This document shows positions 32,480-42,216 of a stretch of DNA of 64,000 nt, piece by piece. The translations under genes were made by a program, and so were the position numbers. The stretch covers positions 806,001 to 870,000 of the forward strand of contig NZ_FNVU01000001.1 of the NCBI RefSeq assembly GCF_900107965.1, written 5' to 3'. Source of the stretch: Actinacidiphila yanglinensis (lineage in GTDB: Bacteria > Actinomycetota > Actinomycetes > Streptomycetales > Streptomycetaceae). Position 1 is the first letter of the stretch. Every line of letters begins with the position of its first letter. The notes under the pieces are model-generated. The model made no database searches. It was not told the DNA's origin and saw only the letters and a program-made list of their open reading frames with translations.

Positions 32480-34297
32480 ATGACCACCGGGATCGGCGGC
32501 GGCGCGCAGGCGCGCGCGGACCTTCAGGCGTACGTCGGTGAACTGGCGCAGGCGCTGGTCCCGCACGCGAGTCCAGGGGGCGCGCGGATCAGGCCGGGCC
32601 TGAACATCGCCCACCATGACGACGCCGCCGCCGACCTGGAGGGCTACGCCCGCCCGCTGTGGGGCCTGGCGCCGCTGGCCGCGGGCGGCGGCGACTTCGC
32701 GCACTGGGACCTGTGGGCCCGCGGGCTGGCCGCCGGCACCGATCCCGCGCACCCCGAGTACTGGGGGGACATCGGCGACCTCGACCAGCGCCAGGTGGAG
32801 ACCGCCGCGATCGGCTTCGCGCTGGCCCTGGCCCCCGAGCGCTTCTGGGACCCGCTCGACGGCAAGGAGCGCGACCGCGTCGGCCGCTGGCTGGCCGGCT
32901 CCCTGGACCGCGCCACCCCGCCCAACAACTGGAACTTCTTCCCGGTCCTGGTGAGCCTCGGCCTGGACCGGGTCGGCCACGCCCACGACCGCGACGCCCG
33001 GAACGCCCGCCTGGACACCCTGGAGTCCTACGCGCTGGGCGACGGCTGGTACGGCGACGGCGCCACCCCGCAGCGCGACTACTACGTCCCGTGGGCCATG
33101 CACTTCTACGGCCTCGTCCACGCGGCGCTCGCGGGCGACCAGGACCCGGCCCGGGCCGAGCGTTTCCGGCAGCGCGCTGCCGCGTTCGCCGGGGACTTCC
33201 GGCACTGGTTCGCCGACGACGGCTCCGCGGTGCCCTTCGGCCGCAGCCTCACCTACCGCTTCGCGCAGGGCTCCTTCTGGGGGGCCCTGCCGTACGCCGG
33301 GGTCGACACGCCGTCGCACGGCGAGGTCAAGGGGCTGCTGCTGCGGCACCTGCGCTGGTGGCGGGCCCGGCAGGCGGACACCGCGACCGACGGGGTGCTG
33401 TCGATCGGGTACGCCTACCCGCAGCCGCTGATGGCCGAGCAGTACAACTCGCCCGGCTCGCCGTACTGGGCGATGAAGGCGTTCCTGCCCCTCGCGCTGC
33501 CCGCCGCCCACCCGTTCTGGACCGCGCCGGAGGAGCCGCACCCGGCCGCCGCGCCGGCCGAGGCCGCCGACCCGCCCGGTTCCGGCATCTCGGTGCAGCC
33601 GCACGCGGGCGCCGTCGTCATGCGCTCCGGCGGGGACGTGACCCTGCTCAGCGGGCTCCAGCACGGCACCTGGCCGCGCGGCGGCTCGGCGAAGTACGCC
33701 AAGTTCGCGTACTCGACCCGCTTCGGGTTCAGCGTCCCGGCCGGCGAACTCGGCCTGATCCACGGGGCGTACGACTCGATGCTCGCGGTGAGCGACGACG
33801 ACCCCGCGGCGGAGCCGGTGCACTTCCGGGTGCGCGAGGCGAGCGAGGAGCCGCGGACCACGGACGACGGCACCGTGTGCGCCACCTGGCACCCTTGGCC
33901 CGACGTCGAGATCACCACGTGGGTCACGGCGGCGGCGCCCTGGCACCTGCGCACCCACCGCATACGCACCGCCCGGCCGCTGCACACCGCGGAGGGCGGG
34001 TTCGCCGTCGACCGCGACGGCGGGCTCGCCCGCCGCGAGGAGGCGGACGGCAGCGCGGTCGCGGTGTCGGCCGCCGGCGATCTCAGCGGGCTGCGCGACG
34101 CCGGTGACGGCGCCGCCCGCGCCGGGCGGGTCATCGAGGTGCTGCCCGGCACCAACCTCCTCGCCCGGCGCACCGTGCTGCCCACCCTCACCGCGCAACT
34201 GGCCCCGGGGGAGCACTGGTTGCGGTGCGCGGTGCTGGGTGCGGGGCCCGCGCGGGCGGCGGCGTGGGACGGGCCGGTGCCGCCCCCCACCGTCTGA
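32480..34297 (+). CDS. DUF2264 family protein (glycosidase-like)
   Basis: A 605-residue protein without a signal peptide, so probably cytosolic. The first 350 residues are (alpha/alpha)-barrel-like, with GYARPLWGLAPLAAGGGDFAHWDLWARGLAAGTDPAHPEYWG, NNWNFFPVLVSLGLDRVGH, GDGWYGDGATPQRDYYVPWAMHFYGLVHA and EQYNSPGSPYWAMKAFLPLAL, which is the DUF2264 signature. The C-terminal part is beta-rich. DUF2264 proteins often sit in rhamnogalacturonan and pectin loci but no activity is established to my knowledge. ATG 32480 lies 8 nt after GGGAGG in the nested palindrome. It is convergent with the rhamnosidase-like gene across a hairpin. Confidence 0.85.
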   Translation: MTTGIGGGAQARADLQAYVGELAQALVPHASPGGARIRPGLNIAHHDDAAADLEGYARPLWGLAPLAAGGGDFAHWDLWARGLAAGTDPAHPEYWGDIGDLDQRQVETAAIGFALALAPERFWDPLDGKERDRVGRWLAGSLDRATPPNNWNFFPVLVSLGLDRVGHAHDRDARNARLDTLESYALGDGWYGDGATPQRDYYVPWAMHFYGLVHAALAGDQDPARAERFRQRAAAFAGDFRHWFADDGSAVPFGRSLTYRFAQGSFWGALPYAGVDTPSHGEVKGLLLRHLRWWRARQADTATDGVLSIGYAYPQPLMAEQYNSPGSPYWAMKAFLPLALPAAHPFWTAPEEPHPAAAPAEAADPPGSGISVQPHAGAVVMRSGGDVTLLSGLQHGTWPRGGSAKYAKFAYSTRFGFSVPAGELGLIHGAYDSMLAVSDDDPAAEPVHFRVREASEEPRTTDDGTVCATWHPWPDVEITTWVTAAAPWHLRTHRIRTARPLHTAEGGFAVDRDGGLARREEADGSAVAVSAAGDLSGLRDAGDGAARAGRVIEVLPGTNLLARRTVLPTLTAQLAPGEHWLRCAVLGAGPARAAAWDGPVPPPTV

Positions 34298-34302
34298 CGC
34301 CC

Positions 34303-34327
34303 GGCCCGCCCGCTGCCCGGGCGGGCC
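34303..34327. terminator. Bidirectional hairpin between DUF2264 and rhamnosidase-like genes
   Basis: A perfect 10-bp GC-rich inverted repeat (arms 34303-34312 and 34318-34327, 5-nt loop) lies in the short gap between two convergent stops and can serve both. Confidence 0.7.
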
Positions 34328-34344
34328 GCTCGCCCCCGCCGTGC

Positions 34345-36552
34345 TCAGCCGCGCCGGACGGTGATGCTCCTGCTGCCCGCCGGTACCCCGGTGAGCCGCA
34401 CGTATCCGCCGTCCTGGCGGGCGGCGTACGCCCGGGGCGACCCGTCCCAGGCGAGGGCGCCGTCGACCCGCACGGCGTACGACCCGCCGGTCGGCACCGG
34501 CACCGCGATCTCCCCGACCGCGCCGGCCGGTGCCGTCACCTTCAGGTCGAACCCGCCACGGCCACGGTCCTGCCAGGACACCCCGATCACCCCGCCGGGG
34601 GTGCTCAACTGCCCTTCCGCGCGCCCGACTCCACCCGGGTGCGGGGCCACGCGGTAGCCGCCGGTGCCGCCCTCGTCGTCGGGCGCGATGCCGAGCAGCC
34701 GGAAGGTCAGGGCCGAGGTGGGCCCGGTGGACCAGCCGTGCGCGGCGCTCATGTAGGAGCCGGAGTAGTCGGAGCTGCCGTCGGTGCGGTAGCCCTCCCA
34801 GAACGTACTGGCCGTCCCCTGGGGCGCGTTGAGCATGTAGCCCCATTCCCGCCGGATCAGGTCAAGGGCGGTGCCGTCCCGCCCGGCCGCGAAGTGGGCG
34901 TGCACCTCCATCCCGCCGGGGAACGGGTGCACGGAGGTGGCGCTCTTCTCCGGGGTGAGCGCGCCGACCGCGGTCCACCGCTCGCCCAGCGCCTGGCTGA
35001 CGGCGCTCGCCCGGTCGGCGTCGGGCACCAGCCCGAACCACACGGCCAGCGCGTTGCCGTCCTGCGGGTACAGGGAGTTGCCGGGCTTGTCGCGGTAGAG
35101 GCCGGCGCCCGCGTCCCAGTAACCACCCGCCTCGACCGCGGACTTGAGGGCGGCGGCCTTCGCGGCGCTGTCCGCGGCGGCGGCCGTGTCGCCGGCCGAC
35201 CGTGCGAAGGCCCCGGCACTGGTCAGCGCCCGATACATGATGGCGTTGGCCTCGATGTTCTTTCCGTCGGAGTCGCCGCGCGCCCAGTCGGCGCTCTGCG
35301 TGACGTTCAGCAGGCCGTCGGTGCCGATCTTGGCGGTGATGTAGTCCAGCGCCGCCTTGTACTTGGGGTAGATCGCGGTCGACCAGCCGGTGTCGCCGGT
35401 GAACTGGAGGTAGGAGGCGGTGCCGATCAGCGTCCACAGGTGGTAGGCGTCGGAGTTGCCGATGAAGTCGACGGCCGGGCCCGCGTAGGGGAGGGCGCCG
35501 TTGCCCGCCTGGTGGTTGTAGAGCGTCTGGAGGGAGTCGCGCACCGTCCGCATGTCGCCGAGCGAGACGTAGTCGGTGAGCACCGATATGCCGAGGTCGC
35601 CCGGCCACACGGTGCGGTCGCGCTTGGCGCCGTCGACGAGCACGGTGTCGCCCGCCTCGCCGATCCTGGCGCCGTTGTTCCAGCCGAGCGCGGGCGGACC
35701 CCACACCCGGCCCTGGTTGTTGGCGACGATGTTGGTCTGCACCGTGTAGGCGCCCGCGTACCAGATACGGGTGAGCAGGTCGTCGTCGCAGGAGAAGTAG
35801 TTGGGGTAGGCGCGCAGATCCGCCGCGTTGGGGGCGAAGGTCACCTCGACGCTGACGCCGGTGAGGAGCACCGCGCCCGCGGTCTGGTTGACCACCGTCA
35901 GGTAGCGGAAGCCGCCGCGGAGTTGGGTCGCCGGGTTGTCGGCGGCGTCGGTACCGGAGACCGGTACGGAGGTCTGCGTGCTGATCCGGCCCGCGGGCTC
36001 GGCGGTGTAGCAGACCGGGGGCTCGTTGTTGGAGCCGCCGTTGGAGCCGTCGCTGGAGGTGGTGCTGACGTACGTCGACAGTTCGCTGTAGGTCAGGCCC
36101 ACCCGCTGGTCGGCGTCCGAGGTGTCGCCGAAGGTCAGGGTGACGTAACCGCCCGTCTCCTGGCCGAAGTCGAGGGTGACGGAGGAGCCGGCCTCGCTCA
36201 GCCGGGTGGCCGCGGAACCGGACTTGCGCACCAGGTCACCGGAGTTGGCGACGCTGCCGGTGGTGGCGTGCACCGCGACCGGCGTGACGGTGCGGCTCGC
36301 CGGGGAGAGTTTGAAGGCGTCCCAGGGGCCGCTCGGGGCGGCTCGCCCGGCGGACGCCTTGCCGCCGGCGGCGGCGGCCGAGGCCGCGGCGGCCGGTGCG
36401 GCCCCGGGCGCGGCCTCCGGCACCGCCCCTTCCGGCGTGGCGGCCTCGGCGGTCACGCCGCGCATCGCGGCGGCGGCGACCACCGTCGCCGCGCCGGCTC
36501 TGAGGAACGCCCGCCGTTTCGGCCCAGCGCCCGGTTCCGTGCTGTTCGACAT
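34345..36552 (-). CDS. Tat-exported alpha-L-rhamnosidase-like six-hairpin glycosidase
   Basis: A 735-residue protein. The twin-arginine signal KRRAFLRAG plus a hydrophobic core ends near AEAA. N-terminal beta-domains contain SVTLDFGQETGGYVTLTFGD, a GH78-like oligosaccharide-face motif. The (alpha/alpha)6 catalytic domain starts near residue 260 (YFSCDDDLLTRIWYAGAYTVQTNIV) and continues through VWPGDLGISVLTDYVSLGD and SAAHGWSTGPTSALTFRLLGI. The CPxRxErxGWxGD motif of classical GH78 is replaced by GRVWGPPALGWNNGARIG, so the acid may differ. It probably acts on rhamnose-containing glycans outside the cell. It is divergent from a second GH78 gene. Confidence 0.82.
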   Translation of the reverse strand: MSNSTEPGAGPKRRAFLRAGAATVVAAAAMRGVTAEAATPEGAVPEAAPGAAPAAAASAAAAGGKASAGRAAPSGPWDAFKLSPASRTVTPVAVHATTGSVANSGDLVRKSGSAATRLSEAGSSVTLDFGQETGGYVTLTFGDTSDADQRVGLTYSELSTYVSTTSSDGSNGGSNNEPPVCYTAEPAGRISTQTSVPVSGTDAADNPATQLRGGFRYLTVVNQTAGAVLLTGVSVEVTFAPNAADLRAYPNYFSCDDDLLTRIWYAGAYTVQTNIVANNQGRVWGPPALGWNNGARIGEAGDTVLVDGAKRDRTVWPGDLGISVLTDYVSLGDMRTVRDSLQTLYNHQAGNGALPYAGPAVDFIGNSDAYHLWTLIGTASYLQFTGDTGWSTAIYPKYKAALDYITAKIGTDGLLNVTQSADWARGDSDGKNIEANAIMYRALTSAGAFARSAGDTAAAADSAAKAAALKSAVEAGGYWDAGAGLYRDKPGNSLYPQDGNALAVWFGLVPDADRASAVSQALGERWTAVGALTPEKSATSVHPFPGGMEVHAHFAAGRDGTALDLIRREWGYMLNAPQGTASTFWEGYRTDGSSDYSGSYMSAAHGWSTGPTSALTFRLLGIAPDDEGGTGGYRVAPHPGGVGRAEGQLSTPGGVIGVSWQDRGRGGFDLKVTAPAGAVGEIAVPVPTGGSYAVRVDGALAWDGSPRAYAARQDGGYVRLTGVPAGSRSITVRRG

Positions 36553-36651
36553 GGTTCGCTCCTGTCGGGGCGGTGAGGTGGTCCGGGGGTCGCGTACGCG
36601 GTCACGGCCGGCGCCGGGGCGTACGTCGTCGTCGGTGAGGGTGCTGCGGAT

Positions 36652-36663
36652 TGAAATGTTTCA
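36652..36663. promoter_or_regulatory. LacI-type operator-like site (minus-strand GH78 side)
   Basis: TGAAATGTTTCA is a 12-bp palindrome with one central asymmetry, close to the TGAAACGTTTCA form of LacI-family operators. It lies 100 nt upstream of the Tat-exported glycosidase. Confidence 0.5.
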
Positions 36664-36872
36664 GACCCGATCGGTGGACACGCTATCCACGGCCACTCCG
36701 GCAGGGCAACCGTCGTGCGGGGCCCAGTTTTCCGGCAACTCGCAGGATCGAGGAGGCGCTTACCGGATGATTCGGTGGAAAAGCCCTCGCCGGGTTTTCG
36801 CTTCCGGTACCGATCTGCGTCCTCACTCTTGTCCTCGGCGCGGGATTACCGGTAGGACGTGGCCGTCGCGTA

Positions 36873-36884
36873 TGAAACGTTATG
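36873..36884. promoter_or_regulatory. Half-conserved LacI-type site (plus-strand GH78 side)
   Basis: TGAAACGTTATG keeps nine positions of the TGAAACGTTTCA palindrome, including the AACGTT core, and ends 21 nt before the start of the second GH78 gene. Weaker than the site at 36652. Confidence 0.35.
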
Positions 36885-36905
36885 GTTCCCCTGGGGAGAG
36901 GCCAC

Positions 36906-39900
36906 ATGACCGTATCCGGACGTCGAAGAGGCCGCAGGAGACTGGGGGCGGTGCTGGCCGCCCTCGTCGCGACCGCGCTGGGCGTACCCACCGCCGCGTC
37001 GGCTGCACCGCCCGCCGGGCACGCCGACGGCGGTCCGCTCGCCCCCACCGGGCTGCGCGCCGACGGGCAGGCATCGGACGTGCTCACCGACGCCGCGCAC
37101 CCGTCGTTCGCCTGGACGGTGCGCGACACCGGCCGGGCCGAGTCGCAGACCGGGTATGAGATCCGGGTCGCCCCCGTCGCCGCGGGCGCGCAGCACGCCG
37201 CCGCGACCGGCTGGGACTCCGGCCGGGTGGCGTCCGCGAACTCCACCGACGTGGCCTACGCAGGGCCCGCGCTCGCCGCCGACCGGACCTACACCTGGAC
37301 GGTCAGGACCTGGAACAGCCAGGGCCACGCGTCGCCCTGGTCCGCCCCCGCCTCCTTCGACACCGGGCTGCTCAAGGCGACCGACTGGTCGGCGTGGTGG
37401 CTGCGCACCTCCGACGGCGCCCTCACCCGCGGCGACTTCGACGTGAAGCGCCCGGTCGCCCGGGCCCGCCTGTACTTCGGCGCCCAGGGCATCGTCGAGC
37501 CGCACCTGAACGGTGCCCGGGTGCAGCCGTCCGAGGTGCTCGACTCCTCGGTCACCGACTACAGCACGCGGGTGCTCTACCGCGACCTTGACGTCACCGA
37601 GCAGCTGCGCCAGGGCACCAACACCCTCGGATTCATGGCGGCCAAGGGCCAGTTCAGCGGCCAGCCGGTCTTCGTCGCGCAGCTCGACATCACCTACACC
37701 GACGGCTCCACCGCGACCTTCGGCACCGGCCCGTCGTGGAGGACCACGGCCGGCCCGGTCACCGGCGAGGACTTCTGGTACGGCGAGAGCTACGACGCCC
37801 GCAAGGCGGCGCCGGGCTGGGACGCCCCCGGGTACGACGACTCCTCCTGGACGGCCGTGCACGCGCTCTTCCCGGTCGCGCACCCGGTCAGCCTGGCGCA
37901 GGGCAAGCCGGTCACCTCCCTCGACACCACGACCACCGCCGGATGGTCGCCGGCCGCGCTCACCGACGGCATCGACAACTCCGTCGACGCCTCCGAGGGC
38001 TACCACTCGAAGATCGAGACCACCGCGGACACCACCAAGTGGGTGCAGACCGACCTCGGTTCGGACCAGCCGCTGCGGTCGATCACGCTCTTCCCGGCCC
38101 GCCCCACCAACGACACGTCCGGTGACCTGATCGGCGCGGGCTTCCCGCTGCGCTACAAGGTCGAGGTCAGCGACGACCCGACCTTCGCCACCGCGACCAC
38201 CGTGGTGGACCGCACCGGCTCCGACCAGCCCAACCCCGGCACCTCACCGGTGACCCTCAGCACCGACACCACCGCACGCTACGTCCGCGTCACCGCCACC
38301 GAGTTGCCCTGCAACTCCGCCGGCTGCACCTTCCGGCTCGCCGAACTCGGCGTCTACGGCGCGCACCCGGCGGTCGGCTACGACGCCATGACCGCGCTGC
38401 GGGCCGACGTGTCACCGCCGATCCGGGTCGTCCGGACGGTCGCCCCGGTCAAGGAGACCCGCCCCGCGGCCGGCGAGCGCGTCTACGACTTCGGGCAGAA
38501 CCGGACCGGCTGGGTCACCATCAAGGCCGCCGAACCCGCCGGCACCACCGTGACCCTGACCCAGGGCGAGATCCTGGACGCGACCGGCCAGGTGACCACC
38601 TCCAACATCAGCTTCTCCGCCTCCGACCCGCCCCGGCAGACCAACCACTACACCTTCAGCGGCTCCGGCACGGAGACCTACACCCCGCACTTCACCTACG
38701 CGGGCTTCCGCTACGCGGAGCTGACCGGGCTGCCCGACGACGCGCAGGTCACCGTGACGGCGCAGGCCGCCCACTCCGACGTGCCCACCACCGGGCAGTT
38801 CAGCACGTCGAACCCGCTGCTGAACAAGATCCAGGACGCGGTCGCCCAGACCCAGCTCAACGACCTGGAGTCCATCCCGATGGACTGCCCGACCCGTGAG
38901 CGGCACGGCTGGCTCGGCGACGCCGGCGACAGCGACCAGGAGGCGATGAGCAACTACGACATGCAGTCGTTCTACGCCAAGTGGTTCGGCGACATCACCT
39001 CCAGCGCCAACGCCGACGGCAGCCTTCCGTCCGTCGCCCCCGCCAACGGGGGACAGGGCTCCTGGGCCACCGACCCGGCCTGGGGCACGGCCTACCCGCA
39101 GATCATCTGGGACTCCTACACGCAGTACGGCGACAAGCAGGCCATCACCGCCAACTACGCCCAGGTCAAGGCGTGGGTCGACTACCTCGCCACCATCAGC
39201 GACGCCGACCACGTCGTGGTGAACTCCCCGACCTCGTGGGGAGACGACTGGCTGTCCACTGTGAGCACCCCGCACAGCTACTTCCAGACCGGCTTCTCCT
39301 ACCTCGACGCGAGCCTGCTGGCGAAGATGGCCGCCGTGACCGGCAACACCGCCGACGCGGCCCACTACGGCGCGGTCGCCGACCAGGTGAAGGCGGGCTT
39401 CCTCAAGCGGTACTACAACGCCGCCACCGGCGTCTTCGGCAACGGCTCGCAGCTGTCCTATGCGATGCCGCTGGTCCTGGGCCTCGTCCCGGCCGGCCAG
39501 GAGCAGACCAGCCTCGACCGGCTGGTCCAGGACATCGCCGCGCACGGCGACCACGTCACCACCGGGTTCGTCGGCACCACCTTCGTCTACCAGGCACTCG
39601 GCGCCTACGGCCGCAACGACGTCGCGCTGGCCATCGCCGAGCGCGCGGACTACCCGAGCTTCGGCTACATGGTGGACCAGGGCCCGGGCACCATCTGGGA
39701 GAAGTGGCCCAACTCCTCGGCGCCCGACGGCACCTCGTCCAAGGACCACATCGGGCTGGGCGGCTCCATCGGGCAGTGGTTCTACCAGCAGCTCGCCGGG
39801 ATCCAGCCCGGCGGCGGCGAGACGGGTGCGACGGGCGCCACCGGCGAGGCGGGGTACGGCAACCTCACCCTCGCGCCCAGCGTCGTCGGCGACCTCACGC

Positions 39901-40916
39901 ACGTGTCGGCCTCCCAGCAGACCGTCCGCGGCACCGTGCAGAGTTCCTGGCAGCGTGACGGCAGCACCCTGACCTACCACGCGGTGATCCCCGTCGGCTC
40001 CACGGCGACGATCCGGCTGCCGCTGCTGGGCGGGCGCGGCTCCACGGTCCGCGAGAGCGGCCGCACGATCCTCAACGGCGGGCACACCGGCCAGTCCGAC
40101 CCGGGGCTGACCGTCGGTGCTGCCGGGGACCAGGCGCTGACCCTGACCGCCGGCTCGGGTGACTACACCTTCACCGTCACCCCGCCGCAGTCCCCGGTCA
40201 CCCGGCTGTCGCTCACCGCGACCGCCCCCGCGCCGATCAAGGCCGGCACGAGCGGCGACATCAGCGCGGTGGTGGAGGCGTCCTCGACCCGGGCCGGCAC
40301 CGCCACCGTCGGCGCCGACGTGCCCGCCGGCTGGACCGCGACGGCAAGCCCCGCGGGGATCCCGCTCACTCCGGCGTCCTCGGTGACCCTCGCCACCGTG
40401 AAGGTCTCCGTCCCGGCGGACGCGGCGAGCGGCGTGCACGCGGTACCCGTTCAGGTCCGCGCGCCCGACGGCACGCTGGCCACCACGACCGTCCAGGTCT
40501 CGGTGTACGGCAGCTGGCCCGCCGGCACCACCGCGACCGCGTCCAGCTTCCACGCCCCCAACGTCGTCGACGGTGCCACCCGGACCTACGATCCCGGCAA
40601 CGCGATCGACGGGGACACCTCCACCTTCTGGAACGACGACACGCAGAACGCCTATCCGGACACGCTCACGATCACCTCGCCCTCCGCGGTCGCGCTCGGC
40701 GGGGTCACCTTCGTGTCCTTCGCGGACGGCGTCCCCACGGACTTCACCGTCCAGACGTGGGACGGGTCCCAGTGGACCACCCAGGCGACCGTCACCGGCA
40801 ACTCCTCCGTGAGCCGCCGGATCGACTTCCCCTCGTCCGTCACCACCACCCAGGTCCGCGTCGTCGTCAACGGCACCCAGGACGGCTTCACCCGCGTCGC
40901 CGAGGTGGCTCCCTAG
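36906..40916 (+). CDS. Secreted multidomain alpha-L-rhamnosidase (GH78)
   Basis: A 1336-residue protein. The Sec signal is RRRGRRRLGAVLAALVATALGVPTAASAAP. Domains in order: fibronectin-like strands (LAPTGLRADGQ), the rhamnosidase N-domain (GIVEPHLNGARVQPSEVLDSSVTDY), an inserted F5/8-type carbohydrate-binding domain (about 330-485), and the catalytic (alpha/alpha)6 barrel with MDCPTRERHGWLGDAGDSDQEAMSNYDMQSFYAKW near residue 660, which carries the GH78 CPxREr..W.GD motif and acid/base candidates. A C-terminal beta domain, an NPCBM-like stretch and a second F5/8-type domain (about 1200-1330) follow. It removes terminal rhamnose from polysaccharides or glycosides. ATG 36906 follows GGGGAGAG. 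Confidence 0.92.
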   Translation: MTVSGRRRGRRRLGAVLAALVATALGVPTAASAAPPAGHADGGPLAPTGLRADGQASDVLTDAAHPSFAWTVRDTGRAESQTGYEIRVAPVAAGAQHAAATGWDSGRVASANSTDVAYAGPALAADRTYTWTVRTWNSQGHASPWSAPASFDTGLLKATDWSAWWLRTSDGALTRGDFDVKRPVARARLYFGAQGIVEPHLNGARVQPSEVLDSSVTDYSTRVLYRDLDVTEQLRQGTNTLGFMAAKGQFSGQPVFVAQLDITYTDGSTATFGTGPSWRTTAGPVTGEDFWYGESYDARKAAPGWDAPGYDDSSWTAVHALFPVAHPVSLAQGKPVTSLDTTTTAGWSPAALTDGIDNSVDASEGYHSKIETTADTTKWVQTDLGSDQPLRSITLFPARPTNDTSGDLIGAGFPLRYKVEVSDDPTFATATTVVDRTGSDQPNPGTSPVTLSTDTTARYVRVTATELPCNSAGCTFRLAELGVYGAHPAVGYDAMTALRADVSPPIRVVRTVAPVKETRPAAGERVYDFGQNRTGWVTIKAAEPAGTTVTLTQGEILDATGQVTTSNISFSASDPPRQTNHYTFSGSGTETYTPHFTYAGFRYAELTGLPDDAQVTVTAQAAHSDVPTTGQFSTSNPLLNKIQDAVAQTQLNDLESIPMDCPTRERHGWLGDAGDSDQEAMSNYDMQSFYAKWFGDITSSANADGSLPSVAPANGGQGSWATDPAWGTAYPQIIWDSYTQYGDKQAITANYAQVKAWVDYLATISDADHVVVNSPTSWGDDWLSTVSTPHSYFQTGFSYLDASLLAKMAAVTGNTADAAHYGAVADQVKAGFLKRYYNAATGVFGNGSQLSYAMPLVLGLVPAGQEQTSLDRLVQDIAAHGDHVTTGFVGTTFVYQALGAYGRNDVALAIAERADYPSFGYMVDQGPGTIWEKWPNSSAPDGTSSKDHIGLGGSIGQWFYQQLAGIQPGGGETGATGATGEAGYGNLTLAPSVVGDLTHVSASQQTVRGTVQSSWQRDGSTLTYHAVIPVGSTATIRLPLLGGRGSTVRESGRTILNGGHTGQSDPGLTVGAAGDQALTLTAGSGDYTFTVTPPQSPVTRLSLTATAPAPIKAGTSGDISAVVEASSTRAGTATVGADVPAGWTATASPAGIPLTPASSVTLATVKVSVPADAASGVHAVPVQVRAPDGTLATTTVQVSVYGSWPAGTTATASSFHAPNVVDGATRTYDPGNAIDGDTSTFWNDDTQNAYPDTLTITSPSAVALGGVTFVSFADGVPTDFTVQTWDGSQWTTQATVTGNSSVSRRIDFPSSVTTTQVRVVVNGTQDGFTRVAEVAP

Positions 40917-41188
40917 GGTGCCCCTGACCCACCCGGCTGCCCCGTCCCCCGGTTGAGGGACCACCTGCCGGTGGTGGGTTGCTCGCGCAGTTCCCCGCGC
41001 CCCTCGGTTGGTGACCCTCCTTTCGCGGAGGGACTCGCAGATAGCCAGGGGCGCGGGGAACTGCGCTCCCCCCAGAGCTCCGCCTGGGGGTGCCCCCACG
41101 CCACCGCGGACCGCAAGGTCCCGTGACGGCAGGACGGGGCAGCCGGGCGGGTCCGCTCAGCTCGCGGCAAGCGGGTAGCGTGCTGACC
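40917..41188. other. Intergenic region with a dispersed repeat copy
   Basis: A 272-nt gap between the rhamnosidase and dapD. The left part (about 40921-41004) is one copy, in inverted orientation, of the repeat found in tandem at 61390-61681. It is followed by the hairpin partner at 41047-41066 and the dapD leader. Confidence 0.7.
40985..41066. repeat. 20-bp perfect inverted repeat of the dispersed intergenic repeat family
   Basis: Arms 40985-41004 and 41047-41066 are exact reverse complements (GCGCAGTTCCCC ... GGGGAACTGCGC) with a 42-nt loop. The right arm sequence also begins each unit of the 61390 array. It may act as a terminator for the rhamnosidase gene. A repeat of this type is common in streptomycete intergenic DNA. 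Confidence 0.75.
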
Positions 41189-42166
41189 ATGACTGATACC
41201 CGCCCCGGCGCCGTAGCCGCTGGCCTCGCCACCGTCGCCGACGACGGCACCGTACTGGACACCTGGTACCCCACCCCGGAGCTGGCCGAGCGGCCCGGTC
41301 CGGCGGGGACCGAGCAGCTCCCCGCCGAGCGCGCAGCGGAACTCCTCGGCGTGGCCGTACCGAAGGCGCTGGGCCCGGACCCGCGCCGTGGCGTGCAGGT
41401 GGTGGCGGTCCGCACGGTGATCGGCTCGCTGGAGGACAAGCCGCTCGACGCGCACGACGCGTACCTGCGGCTGCACCTGCTCAGCCACCGCCTGGTCCGG
41501 CCGAACGAGCAGAACCTGGACGGCATCTTCGGCCTGCTGGCCAACGTCGCGTGGACCTCGCTCGGCCCGGTACCGGTGGCACACCTGGAGGAGACCCGGA
41601 TCGCCGCGCGGGCGGAGGGCACCCACCTGTCGGTGTTCGGGGTGGACAAGTTCCCCCGTATGACGGACTACGTGGCACCCGCCGGCGTGCGGATCGCGGA
41701 CGCCGGGCGGGTCCGGCTGGGCGCGCACCTGGCCTCCGGCACCACCGTGATGCACGAGGGCTTCTGCAACTTCAACGCCGGCACCCTGGGCACCTCCATG
41801 GTCGAGGGCCGCATCTCGCAGGGCGTGGTGATCGGCGACGGCTCCGACGTCGGCGGCGGCGCCTCGATCATGGGCACCCTCTCCGGCGGCGGCACCCAGC
41901 GCGTCGCGGTCGGCGAGCGCTGCCTGCTCGGCGCGGAGTCCGGACTCGGCATCGCGCTGGGCGACGACTGCGTGGTGGAGGCCGGCCTGTACGTCACGGC
42001 CGGTACCCGCGTCACGCTCCCGGACGGCGAGATCGTCAAGGCCGTCGAGCTGTCGGGCGCGGACAACCTCCTCTTCCGCCGCAACTCCACCACCGGCAAG
42101 GTGGAGGTCTTCCAGCGCACCGGCTCCTGGGGCGGCCTGAACGCGGCCCTGCACAGCCACAACTGA
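41189..42166 (+). CDS. dapD: Tetrahydrodipicolinate N-succinyltransferase
   Basis: A 325-residue protein of the actinobacterial DapD type. It catalyses succinyl transfer from succinyl-CoA to tetrahydrodipicolinate in lysine/diaminopimelate synthesis. The C-terminal half is a left-handed beta helix of hexapeptide repeats ([61 protein letters not shown]), containing the conserved NFNAGT and EGRIS segments. Residues 1-120 form the N-terminal alpha/beta domain typical of the Mycobacterium enzyme. ATG 41189 was chosen because upstream in-frame sequence is not conserved in type. Housekeeping gene, single transcript. Confidence 0.95.
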   Translation: MTDTRPGAVAAGLATVADDGTVLDTWYPTPELAERPGPAGTEQLPAERAAELLGVAVPKALGPDPRRGVQVVAVRTVIGSLEDKPLDAHDAYLRLHLLSHRLVRPNEQNLDGIFGLLANVAWTSLGPVPVAHLEETRIAARAEGTHLSVFGVDKFPRMTDYVAPAGVRIADAGRVRLGAHLASGTTVMHEGFCNFNAGTLGTSMVEGRISQGVVIGDGSDVGGGASIMGTLSGGGTQRVAVGERCLLGAESGLGIALGDDCVVEAGLYVTAGTRVTLPDGEIVKAVELSGADNLLFRRNSTTGKVEVFQRTGSWGGLNAALHSHN

Positions 42167-42216
42167 CGGCGGGTCAGGAAAAGTCGACCGCGAGTGCTCC
42201 TGACGGCCCGGCGCCG

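Larger units (their letters stand above)
36553..36905. promoter_or_regulatory. Divergent regulatory region between two rhamnosidase-type genes
   Basis: A 353-nt non-coding region. Two AACGTT-like LacI-type half-palindromes flank it (separate entries). The centre (about 36640-36880) is less GC-rich than the genes. The minus-strand gene has the possible ribosome site AGGAGCG before 36552; the plus-strand gene has GGGGAGAG at 36893-36900. Both promoters should lie here. Confidence 0.5.
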
